In this document: positions 8,971 to 20,083 of the stretch, one piece after another
How positions within the stretch are numbered: position 1 is the first letter of the stretch
Layout: each line of letters starts with the position of its first letter
Origin: Odontocerum albicorne
Taxonomy: Eukaryota; Arthropoda; Insecta; Trichoptera; Odontoceridae
Direction of reading: 5' to 3'
DNA: 64,000 nucleotides
Assembly (NCBI GenBank): GCA_949825065.1
Contig: OX463859.1
Span: forward strand, 15,953,220-16,017,219
Translations under genes and position numbers: made by a program
The notes under the pieces: generated by a model
What the model was told of the DNA's origin: nothing
Databases searched by the model: none
The model's input: only the letters and a program-made list of their open reading frames with translations

Positions 8971-10264
8971 TACTTAAATTTAAGTGAAAGATCTGTTTTG
9001 CTTTACAAAAACATTGTAAATCTTTAACTGTTGTAAAATGAAACAGATCTGTCATTTTTATTTAAATAATCGCGTTGATTTTTTAATATTTAGGTGTCAG
9101 TAATTTTGCTATAAAATGAGGCCCTATAATATAAATAACAAATCAATAAATTCAAAAATAATATTCAAAGTGTCATAAAATATTTAATTTTTTATGTCAG
9201 TTTATCCACAACCCGGCAAATGCGATCTCATTAACCGCGAGTCGAGATTATTGTGTAATGGAATGGATTTTGAGATCTAGAGTTCACTTAACATTACTTT
9301 TTTGTATTTTAACTAGATCATATTTACATACGTTGTTTTGCATATTTAAATGTAATGCTTGGATTTAAGCCTTCATTATGTAAGTAAGTCACTCACAGTG
9401 GTAAAAAGTAAGAAAAAATCAGCGATATCTCAATTTGCACGATCTTTGTTGCATCTAGGAGTTCCAGTCACTTTGGAAGACTGCTATTAAAAGGAAAAAA
9501 ATCTTGAATATTAGAGCTTACGAGCTTGGTTCGTTAGTTTGTGTTGGAGAAATCTTTGACTGTAGTTAGAAACTCAGTACTAATTAGGTTCCGTGGTCAA
9601 TATTAAGACATGCGTATCGCCGCTTCATGTCCGTTTATTTTGGGAAACTCACTGATGAGAAAAGGGGCCATACCATTATAAAATAGTTATCGGAAGCACG
9701 GTTCGATGAGGTACATAATTAATAAATTCATTCATTAATTAACTGCACAATGAACCTTACAAAAATATTTAAAAATGTGGGTTGAGAGTATTTCATCCGT
9801 TACAAAATGAAATATTTAAAAAAATAAATAATAAAAACATTTTCATTATAACTAAATAACATTTATTCAATAAAAACATCAAATAACACATAAAAATGCA
9901 GCAGGTTAACATGTCAAAATTCTTTATAAAATTAAAAAATTGAATATGATACACATTTATTAATATGATGCTGGACTTCCTCAAGATGAGCAGCTCGTAC
10001 CACACCACACCGAGCGTCACTCTTGACATTTGCGTGGAAAGAAAATTTCAGTTGCATCCAAATAAAATAAAAAAATAAAAATCAATATATTTATTATTTA
10101 AAAATTAAAAATAAATATTGAACACTACATTACAAGATGATTAAATATAAAAATAAATCAGAAGCGAGAGAAACAAAAAAAATAACAAAAGAGGATGAAA
10201 GTAAAATATCAATGATCAAACAACGCATCCAGAATATATATTTGTACATTCATGAGTCTGAGGT
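8971..10264. other. No recognisable feature
   Basis: About 1.3 kb of AT-rich DNA. A 78-codon minus-strand frame at 9793-10029 is hydrophobic and AT-driven; no gene is supported. Confidence 0.5.
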
Positions 10265-10424
10265 ATAATTCTTAGACATGAGAGATATATCCGATCAAAT
10301 AGCTTTAAAACAAAACATCACATGCAAAGTTTTATCTTGGTTCATGAAGGATGTAGCGTGTGATGTTTAAGATAAGTTTCCTAAACTACCACCTATAGTA
10401 GTAAATATTAGTACACAGTAAAGT

Positions 10425-10560
10425 CTGGAGCTGCTGGGGTGTCTCCAACACAAGCATCAACTATCTACATAATATTTGACAATCATACTCGATCACGAGA
10501 AAAGCTTATTGCTTCATATCGTGGTCTTTATTTCAGAATATATGATATACATAAAATTGT
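10425..10560 (+). repeat. Rep-D copy
   Basis: The block AAGCATCAACTATC .. TTTGACAATCATACTCGATC .. ACGAGAAAAGCTTA recurs with changes at 18765-18870, 51740-51860 and, weakly, near 53500. Function unknown. Confidence 0.45.
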
Positions 10561-10599
10561 TGAAGAAAATAAATTCGAGGGCTGAAGATTCGATTACTT

Positions 10600-10730
10600 T
10601 TGGTAAATTTTTTTTTTCAAATAGGGTTCAAGTCTGGTTATGACTTAAGGTCTCTTTAACATCTTTCTGATTAGTTGAAAGAGATTGACAATAAGTCCGC
10701 CAAGGGTTATTGTATACAGTGAAAGAGAAA
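10600..10730 (+). mobile_element. SINE-1, 3' half
   Basis: AGGGTTCAAGTCTGGTTATG, CTTAAGGTCTCTTTAACATC, TTGAAAGAGATTGACAATAAG and GTCCGCCAAGG give the body and the LINE-A-like tail. The head is missing. Confidence 0.7.
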
Positions 10731-10739
10731 TACAATATA

Positions 10740-11230
10740 TTACTTTGTCTTGATGTATAGGTAGATCTTGGATCTGTTGTTGCGAAAATCATTCTTGGAA
10801 GGCAGATCACCAACCGTCTCTTCCAATTTTTAGATGGCCTTCCTGGCATTTGGTATCCTGTAGATATTTGGTGTGCTGCTATGTACGAAATTTTGTCTCT
10901 GCTTATCCTATTTATATGGTAACGCCAGTACTACTTTGTTTTCCTGTTCCATCTGACGATATTCTCGAAATTGCAGGTCTGCCGAATATGAGAATTTCAG
11001 ACCCTATCTCTGTGAGATTTCACTGCAATGGTTCGTAATATTGTCATTTTAGATGCTTGAAAATGGTTCATTATTCTAGTTATGTTGGCTGCGGTTTGAA
11101 AATTATATGTCATTATTGGCTTGGCACAGGTCTTATATACTCGTACATATGCTATTGTTTTGCATGTTTTGTTATCCCAGATCACATCTCTTAGACAACC
11201 AGATATGGCGACTGCCTTATTTATTTTTAT
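10740..11230 (-). mobile_element. RTE-4 copy 2 (degenerate)
   Basis: Minus-strand translation, with stops, reads KINKAVAISGCLRDVIW, VRVYKTCAKPIMTYNFQTA, MTILRTIAVKSHRDRV, NFENIVRWNRKTK, then MPGRPSKNWKRRL. The same order occurs in the better copy at 23755-24290 (AAISGCLRTPVWNNK, RIYKTCVRPIATYG, LPGRPPKRW). This is the region after the RT domain of an RTE-type retrotransposon. Several in-frame stops. Confidence 0.75.
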
Positions 11231-12029
11231 ATGATACAATAATTTTAAAACGAACTTGATGTAATAACTTACTACGAATTTATACATAAAAAAGATACTC
11301 GGCAAATATGGAAAATACTCAATATAAATTTTCCATCAATCAATTATTTAAAAGAAAAACAAAACCTTTGATAGCTTTACTTCTAAGATCTCTTCTCTTT
11401 CCGATGTTCGTTTCTTGGTAATAAAACAATAAAGCTTTCAGGAGAAAAGTTTATGTAGTGATTATCAGCCAGTATCTTGTTTTTATTTATTTATTGTTCT
11501 TAATGTTTTTATAAGCAAATTTAAAGTGTTTGTTATAGAACTTGAAAAGCATAACGAAGCCGTTCTTAATAACCGTCAGCAAAGTTCCATTAAGATATAA
11601 TATTTGTTTATTCACTGCCTGATGATAAATTCAATAGAAAATTATTTCCAAGTACTGCGCACGAATCAATAGGCCTTTGTTGTTGAGATACGAGGGTAGT
11701 TCAGAGATTAAACCCATTTATTTAAATTATTTTAATTTGACTTCTTTGCTTTATTTTTCAATATATCATATACGCTCGCGAGAGTTTAAAATACTCGTAT
11801 GATACATACGTTTACAGCATATGGTTGCGCGAAGAACGTTATTGTAATAAGACTAACAGAAGACAATTGAGTGAATGGTGGGTTATAAAACATATTAAAC
11901 GACTGGAGCATTTCAATAAAATCAAAGCTGGCTACTCATAATGTAATATTGGTCCCAAATGTTGGATATGTAAGTGAAATTTGTAGATGGCAAAAATGCT
12001 ATGAAATTAAGTTAAACGCTGCAATGTGT
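11231..12029. other. No recognisable feature
   Basis: AT-rich DNA without recognised motifs. Confidence 0.5.
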
Positions 12030-12275
12030 CCTTGAGGACAGTATGTTCTACAAGCATACAACTTTCACCTCCTCTACATTCATACAATTTGTCATACACA
12101 ATCTTCTAGTATTCATACTTCTCATTTTATCTTGTTTCAAAATCAGATCTACTTTAACCAGCCATGTTTTCTTTGGTCTACATCTTCAACGCACACATTA
12201 CATTTCTGACTTGTATACTCGGTTAATCATGCGCTTGTTGTTTTTTCTCTCCACGTGTCGAAAACATCGATGAAT
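12030..12275 (-). mobile_element. RTE-2 fragment
   Basis: Plus strand TCCTCTACATTCATACAA, CCAGCCATGTTTTCTTTGG, CAACGCACACATTACATTTC and GACTTGTATACTCGGTTAATC match the antisense RTE-2 C-terminal region at 25.8 and 60.8 kb. Confidence 0.7.
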
Positions 12276-12299
12276 TGATTTCGGATTTCTTTTTTTTTA

Positions 12300-12485
12300 T
12301 TTAACCTGGCGAGCTTATTTCCATGTGACAATCTCTTCCACCCAACCAGAAAAATGTTATTATGGGCCCTAAGTGAAAACCAGACTAGAATCTTATTTTT
12401 TTAAATCTTGGTTCCAGCGGGGAGCGTACCCGCAACCTCCAGATCGACAGACATGCGTCTTACCATCAGGCATGTTATTACTTCA
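12300..12485 (-). mobile_element. SINE-1, near full length
   Basis: Plus strand runs AACCTGGCGAGCTTATTTCC, AATCTCTTCCACCCAACCAG, CCTAAGTGAAAACCAGACTA, GGTTCCAGCGGG and GCGTACCCGCAACCTCC to CGTCTTACCATCAGGCATG, covering tail, body and the B-box and part of the A-box of the head. Confidence 0.8.
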
Positions 12486-13544
12486 TTCCGCCTTTAAAAC
12501 ATTTCATAAACAGAGATTTGGCCTTAATAATAAAACAAGACTATTTCCAAAAAAAAGCTAACAACAATATCGATATATACAATTGTTAATAAGCAAATAC
12601 AAAAATTATTTGTTAAGCTAGTGATCAAAACTCGCATCATGATGTATTGTTTAGATACAGATGAGAAAAATATGATATTTAAACAAATTTCCCTTGAATA
12701 TATTGATAAAAATATTTAATTCATCCATCGCATTAATTGGGTTGTAATGATTGTCCTTTTAATAAGCATAAGGTAACTTTTAATAAGCATACTTAACTGG
12801 AATATAATAACTACCACTGGCAACTGATCTGGTGCGAGACACGGAGGGCGATACACTGGAGAGGTGCAGAGCAGTTATACACCGAGTTCACAATCTTATA
12901 TAAAATAATTAAATTTGAAATAAGTCTTATATCCTTTTAAAATTCATTTAATTTACATGGTTGGTATTTTTTTATCAATATTCGCGATTTATAATTGACT
13001 AAACGCAAAAGTTTATATGAAACCCTTTCTTTATAATTTTTCTTTACATGTCTTCTCTTCTACGGAATTTGTTTCATCATGATTATCTTGACTTTCAAGA
13101 CAGCTCTGTAAAACTATACGGTATAACATTGAAACCACTACCTTAAATTCTTGAGAGAAGCGTCTTCTTCATGCACTTCTTCTTTCCTGAATTACTCGCT
13201 GTATTATCAGTTGAAGGATCCAAATTATATATCCAATAACTCGAACATTTGTTTTGTAGTATCGGAACCATGAAACTTAAACATTATACTTAATTATAAT
13301 AAAATTTAAATCAAACACTCGACTTATCGCTCTTCCTGGCTTATCGATACGAGAATTTACTCAGTAGAAATCGACAGTTGCGATCAGCTCGACTTACTTT
13401 TAATATATTCTAAAATTCATTTAAAAACACATAAAATCATTGCATATGTTTGTGCTTCGCTTAAATTTGTTTCATATTTAAGCGTTTTTATAATTAAGTT
13501 GTAAGAAACCCATACAGATAGATTGATAATTTATTTCAAGAAGT
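12486..13544. other. No recognisable feature
   Basis: About 1 kb of AT-rich DNA; no repeat family recognised. Confidence 0.5.
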
Positions 13545-13780
13545 CAATTTTAGTTCGTTAGATGGGGAACAGCCTCATTATTTTTTAAATCGTACAAAGC
13601 ACTTAGAGGGGAAAAACATGTGGTCGACAGATTGATTTTTCTGAATCGATTGAAAAGGGTAGGATATTATGACAGAGCTTTTGTCATTGCTGCTCCTGTG
13701 GCGTGGAATGCTCTACCTCTAAGTGTTAGAAATATGGATGGTGTGCAGTTTTATGAAAAATTTGAAGTCGTCCCTTTTTG
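13545..13780 (+). mobile_element. LINE-G fragment: C-terminus of a non-LTR polyprotein
   Basis: Open plus frame with VDRLIFLNRLKRVGYYDRA, FVIAAPVAWNALPLSVRN and VQFYEKFE. The AAPVAWNALPLSVR block fits the AAP-LWN-LP-S-R motif found near the end of Jockey/CR1-type ORF2 proteins. The frame stays open from about 13620 to 13826, but a Rep-A copy abuts at about 13781, so the coding remnant is about 55 codons. Confidence 0.6.
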
Positions 13781-13965
13781 GGAGATTTTATTAAAATTTA
13801 TGATAAAATATAAACACTACACTTAAAGCCAAAAACGTTATAATCATATATCGGAAAATCTCCAAAAGTTTCTTTGTAGTTCGTCTTTTCTTGGTAAATT
13901 TTCTGCGGTTTTCTTACCAAATGTGTTTTCTTAACGTGTACTGATGTGGGGAAGTATTGAATCTG
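13781..13965 (-). repeat. Rep-A copy
   Basis: CATATATCGGAAAATCTCC, AAAGTTTCTTTGTAGTTCGTC and GTAAATTTTCTGCGGTTTTC are the antisense of the central and left Rep-A blocks; nearly the same order is seen at 53960-54180. Confidence 0.65.
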
Positions 13966-14019
13966 ATTGCTGTAGCAATACACTTCCGATTCTTACACAC
14001 ATGTTATATCTATTTATTT

Positions 14020-14200
14020 TGTAATAGTTTTTACCTGCCAATAATAGTGAGTTCGAATCCCGAGTTAAGATTGATTTTCCGTGAGGAGAGTCTGATTTCT
14101 AAACGGTGCTTTATAGATTGCCCTTTTATTACAATTATTGTGAACATTAAAAATATATCGAATAACTCCACAAACTTTCGTTCCGAAGGTAAATGTTACG
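14020..14200 (+). mobile_element. SINE-2 with tRNA-like B box
   Basis: GTGAGTTCGAATCCCGAGTT (B box) is followed 30 bp later by GTGAGGAGAGTCTGATTTCT, AAACGGTGCTTTATAGATTG and TTATTACAATTATTG. Together with 26800-26900 it shows that the SINE-2 body follows a tRNA-like head. Confidence 0.6.
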
Positions 14201-14444
14201 TTTAGCCACCTTCCTCAGCAAATTGATGAGCACGGCAAAGATATGTTGGAAAGTAGAAGCTTTTAACAGGTTTTTAAGTCTTATACGTTTTGAGAGATGC
14301 TATGTTATATGTTTGGAAATTCATAAGTTTTAAGAAGCTGTCTTATTTTTCGTATAATAATTGATTCGCTCCATATTGTCAAAATCTAGCGACCATGTAT
14401 TTGCTTGGGCTTTCCAGTCACTTTGGGTTCTAACATAAGGAAAG

Positions 14445-14560
14445 TTTTACTGTACGGCACAGTAATACAGCAGATCCGGCTCAAATGACTACTTTGTACG
14501 GCACAGTAATGCAGCAAATCCGTCTCGAAGGATCACTTTGTACAGTGTCGATACAAAGCC
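14445..14560. repeat. Short tandem repeat, about 44-bp period, 2.5 units
   Basis: TGTACGGCACAGTAATRCAGC and ARATCCGKCTC are repeated 44 bp apart, with a third partial start TGTACAGTGTCGATAC. Confidence 0.75.
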
Positions 14561-15684
14561 TGTAGAATAGGTGGATGGCTGCCGCTCAATACTCGGAGAT
14601 TTCGGCTCACTTTATGCTTTTCCGTAAAAGTAGCAAGGTGAAGAGATTCCTCTTTAGCAGGTAGAAGTTGGTCGTTAGTAAAATACAGTTGATGTTTGAG
14701 AAACTAAGAATGTATTGTTTGACGTTTTGCGCTCTTTATGTGCGGCCAATCGCTCATCATAAGCTCCTATTTTGGCCCGTGTATGCCGTCATGGCTTGCG
14801 AGATAGGTAATAGGTATTTCGCACGTTTTTGCTTCCATGGGCTGGCCGACTTTTGATAGTAACTCTCGCGTAGGCCATGCATATGGAACATTACATTATA
14901 ATCGGTCCACAGCAAGTACATCAAACAAAACACCTTTAAACATAAAACAATCAAGAAAACATACATAAATCATATTTTTAGGTGACACACACGTCCGATA
15001 CACTTACTTACAAAATTATTATCCCAGACTCACAAAATAAAAATTATAAGCCTAATTGCGCCCACTGACTGTGTCATATGTTCCATTGTAAAAATGGTTA
15101 TGTTGGATTTGTTCGAGTTTACAAATTATTTATCTAGATAAAGTTTCTCTTGGTTCAGAGAGGGGATATGAAAGGCTTTGACATGAAGCTTATCAATGAG
15201 AGGGTAATTTATAATTAATTTATATGACTTCGTTCCAACCAGCATTGGAAAGGAGTGAAAGGCGACCCCTTGAGAAGTCTCGAAGAGCACTCGTTCACTT
15301 GTCCGAGGATCTGCTTCTGAGACGGATATCTCTCGCTGCCTGTGACACAGCCTAAAGATCTGAGGACTCCCGCTAATCCCGCTGCCATACGTGTTGGCTG
15401 ACTTTTTCTACATCAAGATTACCGTCCCGATATCAAAACGACAAAAAGCCTGATAATGGAGTGGTCCCTATGTAAAAATCTACAGTCCGTCACGCCACCA
15501 AACTAAATACATATTCACTGGCTGACCGAATCAGCGGTGGTTCAAGCTCTAAGCTGTATCGACCATATGGCTGCTACCAGCTTTAGGCTGTAAAACCACT
15601 TGAAACTTGTATTTAAATTAGTAAATATCTTATGAGTATTGTCATGTAGTAATTATTTCCAAAAAAACATAATTGTAGTGAAAG
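14561..15684. other. No recognised gene; local rise in GC
   Basis: The part at 15230-15600 is clearly richer in G+C than its surroundings but has no open frame of note and no terminal repeats that I could find. The 14668-14966 frames on both strands have no recognisable motif. Confidence 0.4.
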
Positions 15685-15775
15685 ATCAACGGGGACCATT
15701 GGGAAACGGACCCGCAACCCTTGAATGGAAGATAAGTAACTTTTTGACTAGGTACGCACTGTCGTATCCTTATTT
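15685..15775 (-). mobile_element. SINE-1 head fragment
   Basis: GGGAAACGGACCCGCAACCC, TTGAATGGAAGATAAG and TTGACTAGGTACGCACTG are antisense B and A boxes. Its head points towards the next SINE-1 at 15837. Confidence 0.65.
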
Positions 15776-15836
15776 ATGAACTACCGATTCGCTACCATCT
15801 CTTTTTCCATTCTATTAGTTTACTACCGATGCGGAA

Positions 15837-15990
15837 TGACTACCTTCGTGATTCAGTTGGTAAGACGCCTCTAAGCATCTTCTGATCCGGAAGTTGCGGA
15901 TTTGATTCCCGTTGCTATTTTTTAAAAATAGGGTTCAGTCTGGGTTTCAATTCAGTGTTTTTTAACAACTTTCTGAACGTTTACGAAATT
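15837..15990 (+). mobile_element. SINE-1, head and body
   Basis: CTTCGTGATTCAGTTGGTAAG, TTGCGGATTTGATTCCCGTT, an A-run and GGGTTCAGTCTGGGTTTCAA give head and body; the tail stops after CAACTTTCTGAACG. Confidence 0.75.
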
Positions 15991-16248
15991 GCCATGCAAC
16001 TGCATTAAGCTCACTTATAAGTACGGTATAAAATGAAAGTTGAATACGATATAGCCCAAAGCGTTTAAAAAATCTTCTCAACAAGATATATTGATTGCTA
16101 ACCTTCATTATTACACCTGCCTTTGAAATGGATTTTCTTTGGTGAACCTTAGAATGACTTATTATTTAGCCTTATTACTAAAACATATCCCCAAATAGCA
16201 TCTACTCGAACTCTCAGGTAGAAATGATTTTTTGTTAAACTTATTTTT

Positions 16249-16745
16249 TGATACATTAAAAACGTCAATGTTTGTCTAAGAAATAAAATATTTATGAATT
16301 GAATTAAGAAAGTTTTTACTTCAAATACTTTTATATGGACGACGATATTCAAATGCAGTAAAAGGTTTTTTACAATGAATATAATTTTTATAATGACACT
16401 TTTACATACAATTTTACAATTAATATTATCTTTGCTGGATTCATACAAAAACGTCAATGTTTTATCTTAGAAATATAATATTACTAAATTTAATTATGAA
16501 AGTTTTTACTTCACATATTTTTATATGGACGACGATATTTAAATTTAGTAAAAAAAATTTTTACAATGAATATTATTTTTTTAATAATAATGTTTCTTGG
16601 ATATACTAAAAACGTTAATGTTTTGTCTTAGAAATAAAATACTTATTTAATAAATAAAGTTTTAACCTTATATATTTTTACATGGATGACGATATTCAAA
16701 TACAGTAAAAAGTTTTTTTGCAATGAATATTAATTTCTTATTATT
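16249..16745. repeat. Long tandem repeat, three diverged units of about 145-190 bp
   Basis: Units start near 16249, 16437 and 16598. Each contains AAAAACGTYAATGTTT, TTATATGGACGACGATATT (third unit ACATGGATGACGATATT), an A-run with CAGTAAAAAG or similar, and ACAATGAATAT. Units differ by many substitutions and indels, so the array is old. A 102-codon minus frame across it is not a gene. Confidence 0.85.
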
Positions 16746-17137
16746 AATCTTTGTTTTTAAAAGTGGTGTAAGATTATTTTCCGTACAGGCTTAAGTAACG
16801 CGTAAACAAGGAAACTTTGAACAAGTTAAAAGTTTACCGTTTTGTTTAACTTAATAAAAACAGCCTAACTAAAATTGCTAAATCATATGATAAAATATAT
16901 TTTACATTTTTTCAATCTTTCGGTCTAGGATTTCTATTTCGATCAGATTTTTTGTCCATTCGTTTAAACGAGCTAATGGAAATAACTTGTTACCCATTTT
17001 TCGATTGGTTTACGGTATTATCCACTTTGCCGAGTTTCTATTTTGGCATTTTTTATTCAGTGACCTAGCATTAATTCAAGGGGTTAGATTGAAAACAAAT
17101 ATTGAACTATAGTACACTCTATGAAAATTTCGTCATG
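16746..17137. other. No recognisable feature
   Basis: AT-rich DNA. Confidence 0.5.
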
Positions 17138-17335
17138 TACAGTACAACCTGGTGGACGTATTGCTATAAAGTGATCTCTTCCAATCAACTAGGAATATAT
17201 TCATGAGGTCTTTAGGGAAAAATTGACGGGAATCGTGTTTAAAAAAAATTGGTTCCACTGGAATCAGATCTTCAACACTAGGGATGTAAAACAAGCGTTC
17301 GCCCAACCATGTCACGGAAGTCATACTATAAAGCT
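17138..17335 (-). mobile_element. SINE-1, near full length
   Basis: ACAGTACAACCTGGTGGACG, TGATCTCTTCCAATCAACTAG, GTCTTTAGGGAAAAATTG, GGTTCCACTGGAATCAGAT and CGCCCAACCATGTCACGGAAG span tail to head. The body has small rearrangements. Confidence 0.75.
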
Positions 17336-17721
17336 TGATGTGTTACCATAAACATTTTATATCGTACGAATCGATGTTACTTGTTTGGTGATAGTTAATG
17401 CGTCATTTTTAATGAGGGGCTTCGAAATTGTTTCCTGGTGGCGCTAAAAAAGGTGACCAGTTTTTTTTTCGGGATTAAAAATATGTTTCTTGCCTGCGGT
17501 GTTAAAAGTTAATTTCTTTGTCTTTATTAAATTTATGTTCAAAACGCTATTTGAGAACTCTTCCTCCCCACACAATAAAGGTGACAAGTCGAAAGTGTTG
17601 TTGATTCACAGCTTGCTTCTTCAGATAAGGTATTTATTTGAAGATCTTTTGTACAGATTATCACGGAAAAATATATACAAACTTAACATAAATTATAAAA
17701 AAATCGGTATAAATTTATTTA
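17336..17721. other. No recognisable feature
   Basis: AT-rich DNA with short A and T runs. Confidence 0.5.
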
Positions 17722-18300
17722 TTTAACACTTTTATTATAAATACAGTCTGGCGGGCTTATTGCCAGGCGGCAATCTCTTCCAACCAATCATACAAAAGTA
17801 AATGAAGCAAGTTATGTGGTCGCATAAATCATTCAAATGACTATCCATCCCCACAAAATCCATAAACGTATACGTGAGCACATGCCCACGAACCCCACAA
17901 AGACAGACAATCACCCGAAAATTCTTTTTCATGTTAAGTGAGATATCATCAATCAAAAGGAAAGGAAGGGATGGTGGAGAGGAAAGGAAAAGAAAAATCA
18001 AGAATGAAACACGTTATTTTACTGACTAAAAATTAAGAGTTTTTTCAGTCACTTCTTAAAGCATGCCAAGGATGGGGCGAGTCTTATATAGGTTTGTAAC
18101 TGATTCCAGAGTCTCACTGCATGGACAGTAAAGGACGACGTAAAGAAAGATGAGCGGTGAACTTGAAAGGCCAATAAAGAATCACTGTTTGAGCGTAGCG
18201 CTATTCCATGACTGGAAAGACGTTGAAAATAAATATTTATCTTAATTATATAAAAGTAAATAGCATACATATTATACATAATTTAAAAACTTTTTTATGA
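17722..18300 (-). mobile_element. LINE-A copy 2 (uninterrupted 3' end)
   Basis: Best view of the LINE-A 3' region. On the minus strand the ORF2 tail reads GIALRSNSDSLLAFQVHRSS, FTVHAVRLWNQLQTYIRLAP and SLACFKK, a Jockey/CR1-type VRLWN-L block, then stops. Downstream an 88-codon frame (17735-18001) contains PFLLIDDIS, RVIVCLCGVRGHVLTYTFMD and GWKRLPPGNKPARLY; its DNA encodes the tail GATTGCCGCCTGGCAATAAG that SINE-1 shares. Whether that frame is translated or simply 3'UTR is unclear. The element ends in a (TAAA)-like tail at 17722-17735. The 5' part is missing. Confidence 0.8.
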
Positions 18301-18449
18301 ACGTTTGATAAAACCGAATTGAGGACATTTATCATATAGGGGTGGTCGAAGTAAATTGTTATTTTGGTTTTCAACGAAAGAGATTTGCACATAGTTATTT
18401 GAAATCAACGTTTTAAAGACTGTGTTTATACTTTTGTTTTCTAAATATC

Positions 18450-18540
18450 AGTGGTCGTGGTTTAACGGTTAGCCCTCACGCGCCCCTGGTTCGACTCCTG
18501 GTATATATTTTTTGAAACTGGTTCAACTCTTAAACCATTG
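18450..18540 (+). mobile_element. tRNA-derived SINE head, type uncertain
   Basis: GTCGTGGTTTAACGGTTAGC looks like a tRNA A box and CTGGTTCGACTCCTGG like a B box, but only about 18 bp lie between them, so no tRNA cloverleaf can form. Followed by TTTGAAACTGGTTCAACTC, similar to the SINE-1 body. Confidence 0.55.
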
Positions 18541-18764
18541 TACGTGTATATCTTTATTTTTCTGTAACTTATACAGGTATACTGCTTGCTTATCATAAAT
18601 TCTTATAACGCTTTTAAGCAACACAAAAAATACCGCTGTATGTTTTAAAATTCCACATGTTGACTCCAGTAAATTAGACATGCTGATTGTCTTTGAAATT
18701 GAGTGTGTTTGCCATTGGAACTTTGGGTTTGTTTTGTCAAAACTGTATGCTTGCTGAAGCGCAA

Positions 18765-18870
18765 CAGCTATAACTCAATATACTTAAACACATACAAGCA
18801 TCTTCTATCCACAATATGGCTGACAATCATATTCAATTACGAGGAAAAGTCTATGGCTATCGTTTATTTT
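18765..18870 (+). repeat. Rep-D copy
   Basis: CAAGCATCTTCTATCCACAA, ATGGCTGACAATCATATTC and ACGAGGAAAAGTCTATGG match 10425-10560. Confidence 0.5.
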
Positions 18871-19537
18871 CCAATGATTTAACATTATTCATGGCAAAAA
18901 CTATTGATTTTGCAATCAAAGAAGAGTAATTAGCGATAAATTAGGAATTTAAAGCCAAGAGTTTCCGATAAGATGGGACAGAAAATGTACCAAAGCTCCC
19001 AAATGAGAAAATAACTGACATTACCATTTTTTATGTACCCGTGCAGCCCCAATACTTAAAGATTGACATTTTGGCCTTGGATTGTCCATTTTGACCGAAG
19101 AAAAGACTAAAAATAATTCTCGAAATCTTAGTTTTTTAGCTTTTTAATTGCTTTTTAATTAGAGTGATTTTATTTTTCAGGCTAGGTCTAGAGAATCTTG
19201 AGTGTAACTCCAGTTATTGGGGGTTTGAAATTTTTTTGCACTTTGAGTGTAAATTCTTAGATCTTTTTAGTTTGTTACTATGTGATTCATTAATATTATA
19301 AAAAAAAAATAATGTTAAATCTAATAAAATTGTAATTCAGAAAGAAACTCTTAAATATTACTTTTTTGTAAAATAGAGCAATTATCATTTAAAATTAGAT
19401 TTTTTATTTTTATCTTTTCATTTGAGCATCCAAATGTATCAGCTATTCGTTAAATATTGCTTTTGTCATATAAATCACTTTGTTAAGATCCCTTTAGTGG
19501 CCTTTTAGCCCGAAAAATACTCGTTTTAATGAAAAAT
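18871..19537. other. No recognisable feature
   Basis: AT-rich DNA; no repeat family recognised. Confidence 0.5.
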
Positions 19538-19707
19538 GTGGAAAATGCATGTATGATGGAATAAAGGCATAAGGAAATAATGCGGATTGAAATAAGATTA
19601 AGCGTTTGAGAAGAAGAAATGAGCTTTGAAATGGTTTTACCATGCAAAAATGTGGTAGAAATAGAAACATTACATGTGTGGAAAATTAAAGTGTGATAAA
19701 ATGAAGG

Positions 19708-20083
19708 TGTAGCGACCATGCGTGCGGTCACTGAACCCATTGAGGCGACCCTTGGCCGCTCGGTCATTGAACTCACACTGTAAAGAATGCGAGACAAGCA
19801 CTGGGCGAAGGTCACCCGCGCGGTCATTGAACTCACTAGTAGTGAACAGCAAGGTGAGCCACCGATATATCTCTTGCCTCTCCTGCAGAACGTAGTATGA
19901 AATGTATATGGGACGCGTGACAATAACCATGTGTCCGGCGAAGCGAGACGGCGACATGTTCTGCGCCGTTCTATACATTATAAATACAGACGCTCTCAAT
20001 AAACTTTCTCTGTTTGCTTATCTCGATATCGACGACTTTTATTCAAACAACCTCATCCTTTTATGCGAAACACAAGTCCCTAA
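19708..20083 (+). mobile_element. Solo LTR of an LTR retrotransposon, about 376 bp
   Basis: A GC-richer block begins TGTAGCGACC and ends near AGTCCCTAAA, giving imperfect short inverted ends, with probable 4-bp flanks AAGG and AAAG. It holds a TATA-like box and an AATAAA signal close together, the expected U3-R order. Three copies of a CGGTCAYTGAAC motif occur in the first 140 bp. No internal coding DNA or second LTR is nearby, so it is probably a recombination product. Gypsy-type is a guess from the TGTAGCGAC start. Confidence 0.7.
19973..20003 (+). promoter_or_regulatory. LTR TATA-like box and polyadenylation signal
   Basis: CATTATAAATACAG (TATA-like) is followed by AATAAA at 19998-20003, inside the solo LTR. 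Confidence 0.55.

Noticed and set aside
9600..9700. Hammerhead core CTGATGAG at about 9651
   Set aside because: No GAAA with a pairing stem follows at the right distance; probably a chance match.
15230..15600. GC-richer block as a gene or LTR
   Set aside because: No open frame, no TG..CA ends, no TATA/AATAAA pair and no second copy in the window.
16149..16457. 102-codon minus-strand frame
   Set aside because: Lies in an AT-rich diverged tandem repeat, and the frame is not conserved between units.
18450..18520. tRNA gene
   Set aside because: A and B boxes are too close for an anticodon arm; followed by SINE-like sequence.
19483..19999. Minus-strand frames of 146 and 109 codons
   Set aside because: They lie across a solo LTR and its flanking tandem repeat; composition follows the repeat and no domain is present.
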